From: Clostridium disporicum
GTDB taxonomy: Bacteria > Bacillota > Clostridia > Clostridiales > Clostridiaceae
NCBI RefSeq assembly: GCF_001405015.1
Contig: NZ_CYZX01000006.1
Location: 62,001 to 126,000 of the forward strand
Direction: 5' to 3'
DNA: 64,000 bases
The first letter of the stretch is position 1. Each line of letters begins with the position of its first letter. Positions 62,269-64,000 of this stretch are shown piece by piece. Position numbers and translations under genes: made by a program. The notes under the pieces were generated by a model. It was not told the DNA's origin and did no database searches. It saw only the letters and a list, made by a program, of their open reading frames with translations.

Positions 62269-63081
62269 ATGTATGAATTAATTAATAAAGTAAAAGAAGT
62301 AAATCCGTTAGTATTACACTACACAAATGAAGTAACTATAAATGATTGTGCCAATATAACTTTAGCAATAGGGGCAAGTCCGTTAATGAGTTATTCGGAT
62401 GAAGAGGTAGAAGAGATAGTAAGTATTGCAAGTGCTGTAGTAATAAATATTGGAACAATGAATTCATCTAGATTAGATTTGTTTATAAAGGCTGGAAAGG
62501 CTGCTAATAAATATAATAAGCCAGTAGTTTTAGATCCAGTAGGAGTGTTTGCTACAAAAACACGAACAGATTTTACAAATAATCTTTTAAATGAAATAAA
62601 GTTTGATGTAGTTAAAGGGAATATCGCTGAAATTAAATCTATTGGTGGACTTGATGTAAGAGGGCAAGGGGTAGATTCTTTTGATGACGGCGAGGATATC
62701 TCAGAGGTTATAAAAAAGGTTGCTAAAAAATTAGATACTATTGTTGTTGCAACAGGCAAGGTTGATTTTATAAGCGATGGATATAGAGTTATAAAAATAA
62801 ATAATGGTACTACAAAGCTTAAAAGTATTACAGGTACTGGCTGTATGACAGGAAGCTTAATAGGTAGTTACTTAGGTACATTTGATACTTTAATGAAATT
62901 AGGACAAGTACTTAAAGATAAGAAAGTTGAAGCTGTAGCTATGGGGGTACTTACTATGGGATTAAGTGGAGAACTTGTGGACGTAAACAACATAGCTATA
63001 GGAAGTTTCAAGGAAAAATTAATGAATAATGTATATGAACTAAATGTAGATAAACTAAAGGAATTTGGGAGAGTTGAATAA
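62269..63081 (+). CDS. thiM: hydroxyethylthiazole kinase
   Basis: The 270-residue enzyme starts VNPLVLHYTNEVTINDCANI and keeps the family blocks GASPLMSYSDEEVEE, NKPVVLDPVG and GTGCMTGSLIG with the reactive cysteine. It phosphorylates salvaged thiazole alcohol for coupling with HMP-PP by ThiE, which is not in the window. SD GTGAGGAATAGG. It lies in the thiamine operon, one base before tenA. Confidence 0.96.
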   Translation: MYELINKVKEVNPLVLHYTNEVTINDCANITLAIGASPLMSYSDEEVEEIVSIASAVVINIGTMNSSRLDLFIKAGKAANKYNKPVVLDPVGVFATKTRTDFTNNLLNEIKFDVVKGNIAEIKSIGGLDVRGQGVDSFDDGEDISEVIKKVAKKLDTIVVATGKVDFISDGYRVIKINNGTTKLKSITGTGCMTGSLIGSYLGTFDTLMKLGQVLKDKKVEAVAMGVLTMGLSGELVDVNNIAIGSFKEKLMNNVYELNVDKLKEFGRVE

Positions 63082-63082
63082 T

Positions 63083-63739
63083 ATGAAGTTTACGGATGAA
63101 TTATTTGAAGAAGTTAAGGAGCTATGGGATAGGTATTTAGAGCATCCTTTTGTAAAAGGAATTGGAGAAGGAACCTTGGATAAAGAGAAATTTAAAAAGT
63201 ATCTTATACAAGATTATTTATATTTAAAGGATTATGCAAAAGTTTTTGCTCTTGGATTAGTTAAAGCAAAGACTATGAAAGAAATGAAGTTTTATAGTGA
63301 TTCAATTAGAGGTACTTTAGAAGATGAAACACAAGTGCACACTAACTACTTAAGATATTTCGGATTAAGTGATGAAGCAGTAGAAAAGTATAGATGTGAA
63401 CTTACAACAGCAAGCTATACAAGTTATATGTTAGCTATTGCATCTAAAGGAGGTTCAAAGGAGATAGCTATGACTATAATGCCCTGTACTTGGAGCTATT
63501 ATTATATAGGAAAAAACCTTTATGATAGATATAAAGATACATTAGAAGATAATTTCTATAAGCCGTGGATTGAAGAATATTCATCTGAAGAATTTAAAGG
63601 ATGTGCTGATGCATGGATAAATTATATTGATTATTTATGTGAAAATATATCTGAAAGTGAGAAGGAAGATTTAAAGGATATATTTATAAAATCAAGCCTT
63701 TATGAGATGGAATTTTGGAATATGGCTTATGAAGGATAA
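63083..63739 (+). CDS. tenA: aminopyrimidine aminohydrolase / thiaminase II
   Basis: The 218-residue helical enzyme has Cys134 in TIMPCTWSYYYIG as nucleophile, the acidic IQDYLYLKDYAKVF at about 42-55 and the C-terminal EMEFWNMAY glutamate. It hydrolyses damaged thiamine or aminopyrimidines to HMP, feeding ThiD. The ATG at 63083 follows GGGAGAG and directly follows the thiM stop. An in-frame GTG-type start at 63065 lies inside thiM and is less likely. Confidence 0.95.
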   Translation: MKFTDELFEEVKELWDRYLEHPFVKGIGEGTLDKEKFKKYLIQDYLYLKDYAKVFALGLVKAKTMKEMKFYSDSIRGTLEDETQVHTNYLRYFGLSDEAVEKYRCELTTASYTSYMLAIASKGGSKEIAMTIMPCTWSYYYIGKNLYDRYKDTLEDNFYKPWIEEYSSEEFKGCADAWINYIDYLCENISESEKEDLKDIFIKSSLYEMEFWNMAYEG

Positions 63740-63760
63740 TTTATTTATGGAGGAATAAAT

Positions 63761-64000
63761 ATGACAATTATTATAGGAATAGCAGCAGTTATTACATTTA
63801 TACTATATTTTTTAGATTTAAAAAAGAATCCTATTAATACTAAGCAGATGGTTATAATTGCAATGGTAAGTGCAATATCATTTATCTTAAGTTTAATACA
63901 GTTTATTAAATATCCTCAAGATGGTGGAATATCACTATGCTCAATGATGCCTGTCATGGTTCTTTCATTGCTTTATGGAAGAACTGCAGGGCTTACAGGA
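63761..64000 (+). CDS. thiT: ThiT-like ECF thiamine transporter S component (partial)
   Basis: An ATG at 63761 behind TATGGAGG opens a frame that runs off the window after 80 codons. The visible part has two to three membrane segments and the ThiT-like loop YPQDGGISLCSMMPVMVLSL followed by YGRTAGLTG. ThiT binds thiamine and hands it to the ECF module. Its place behind the TPP riboswitch and tenA agrees. The remainder lies beyond the edge. Confidence 0.88.
   Translation, partial: MTIIIGIAAVITFILYFLDLKKNPINTKQMVIIAMVSAISFILSLIQFIKYPQDGGISLCSMMPVMVLSLLYGRTAGLTG

Overview
The window is low-GC, densely coded Firmicute DNA and fits a spore-forming anaerobe of Clostridium sensu stricto. Supporting genes are an [FeFe]-hydrogenase-type protein, the oxygen-sensitive class III ribonucleotide reductase (nrdD/nrdG), sporulation-type cysteine-rich proteins, an IF3-L35-L20 operon with a clostridial leader, and a bile-acid-type 7-alpha-hydroxysteroid dehydrogenase relative that points to a gut lifestyle. 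No rRNA, tRNA, phage, intact insertion sequence or CRISPR array was seen. The species cannot be named from this sequence alone.

Layout. 1-5.2 kb (minus strand): the edge of an [FeFe]-hydrogenase-like gene, then a cell-surface O-acylation locus (SGNH hydrolase, DUF4358 protein, MBOAT acyltransferase, DHHW protein). Its last two genes are broken, by two in-frame TGA codons and by a one-base frameshift. 5.2-9.3 kb: a repeat-rich spacer and the fructose operon fruR-fruK-fruA. 9.3-11.2 kb: small stress and redox genes around an HxlR regulator. 11.2-15.8 kb: five relatives of a cysteine-rich, DUF3794/SPOCS-like family. Four are tandem plus-strand units with their own promoters and mostly their own terminators; one is convergent. 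The first tandem copy carries a nonsense codon. 15.9-23.4 kb: nhaA, a thioredoxin reductase/glutaredoxin pair, a kinase-like gene remnant, a lipoprotein, an MFS exporter, uppP, a GNAT enzyme and a tiny Gln/Asn-rich gene. 23.5-25.2 kb: a pyridoxamine-pyruvate-transaminase-like enzyme with an ECF vitamin-transporter subunit.

25.5-28.5 kb: nrdD and nrdG behind tandem NrdR boxes. 28.6-30.6 kb: a CmpB-type membrane protein and infC-rpmI-rplT with an L20-type leader and an AUA start codon. 31-36.4 kb: lipoteichoic-acid-synthase-like enzyme, TPM/LemA pair and amino-acid permease. 36.5-47 kb: a beta-propeller sensor kinase, a DUF6323/DUF6179 pair, a TPR protein, an aldo/keto reductase, and an AgrA/AgrC-like pair followed by a c-di-GMP phosphodiesterase. 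47-54.4 kb: the HSDH-like enzyme, patatin, polysaccharide deacetylase, AI-2E family exporter, ClpP paralogue, small kinase-like protein, hydrogenase maturation protease-like protein and MgtC. 54.8-56.4 kb: two very small genes and rsgA, which sits behind a leader peptide and hairpin that look like an attenuator. 56.6-64 kb: GDPD, two NUDIX hydrolases, a long glutamine synthetase, and a TPP-riboswitch-controlled thiamine salvage operon (thiD-thiM-tenA-thiT).

The best candidates for undescribed biology are the cysteine-rich tandem cassettes, the rsgA leader-peptide attenuator and the vitamin-B6-type aminotransferase/ECF pair. All three rest on reading the sequence without database searches.
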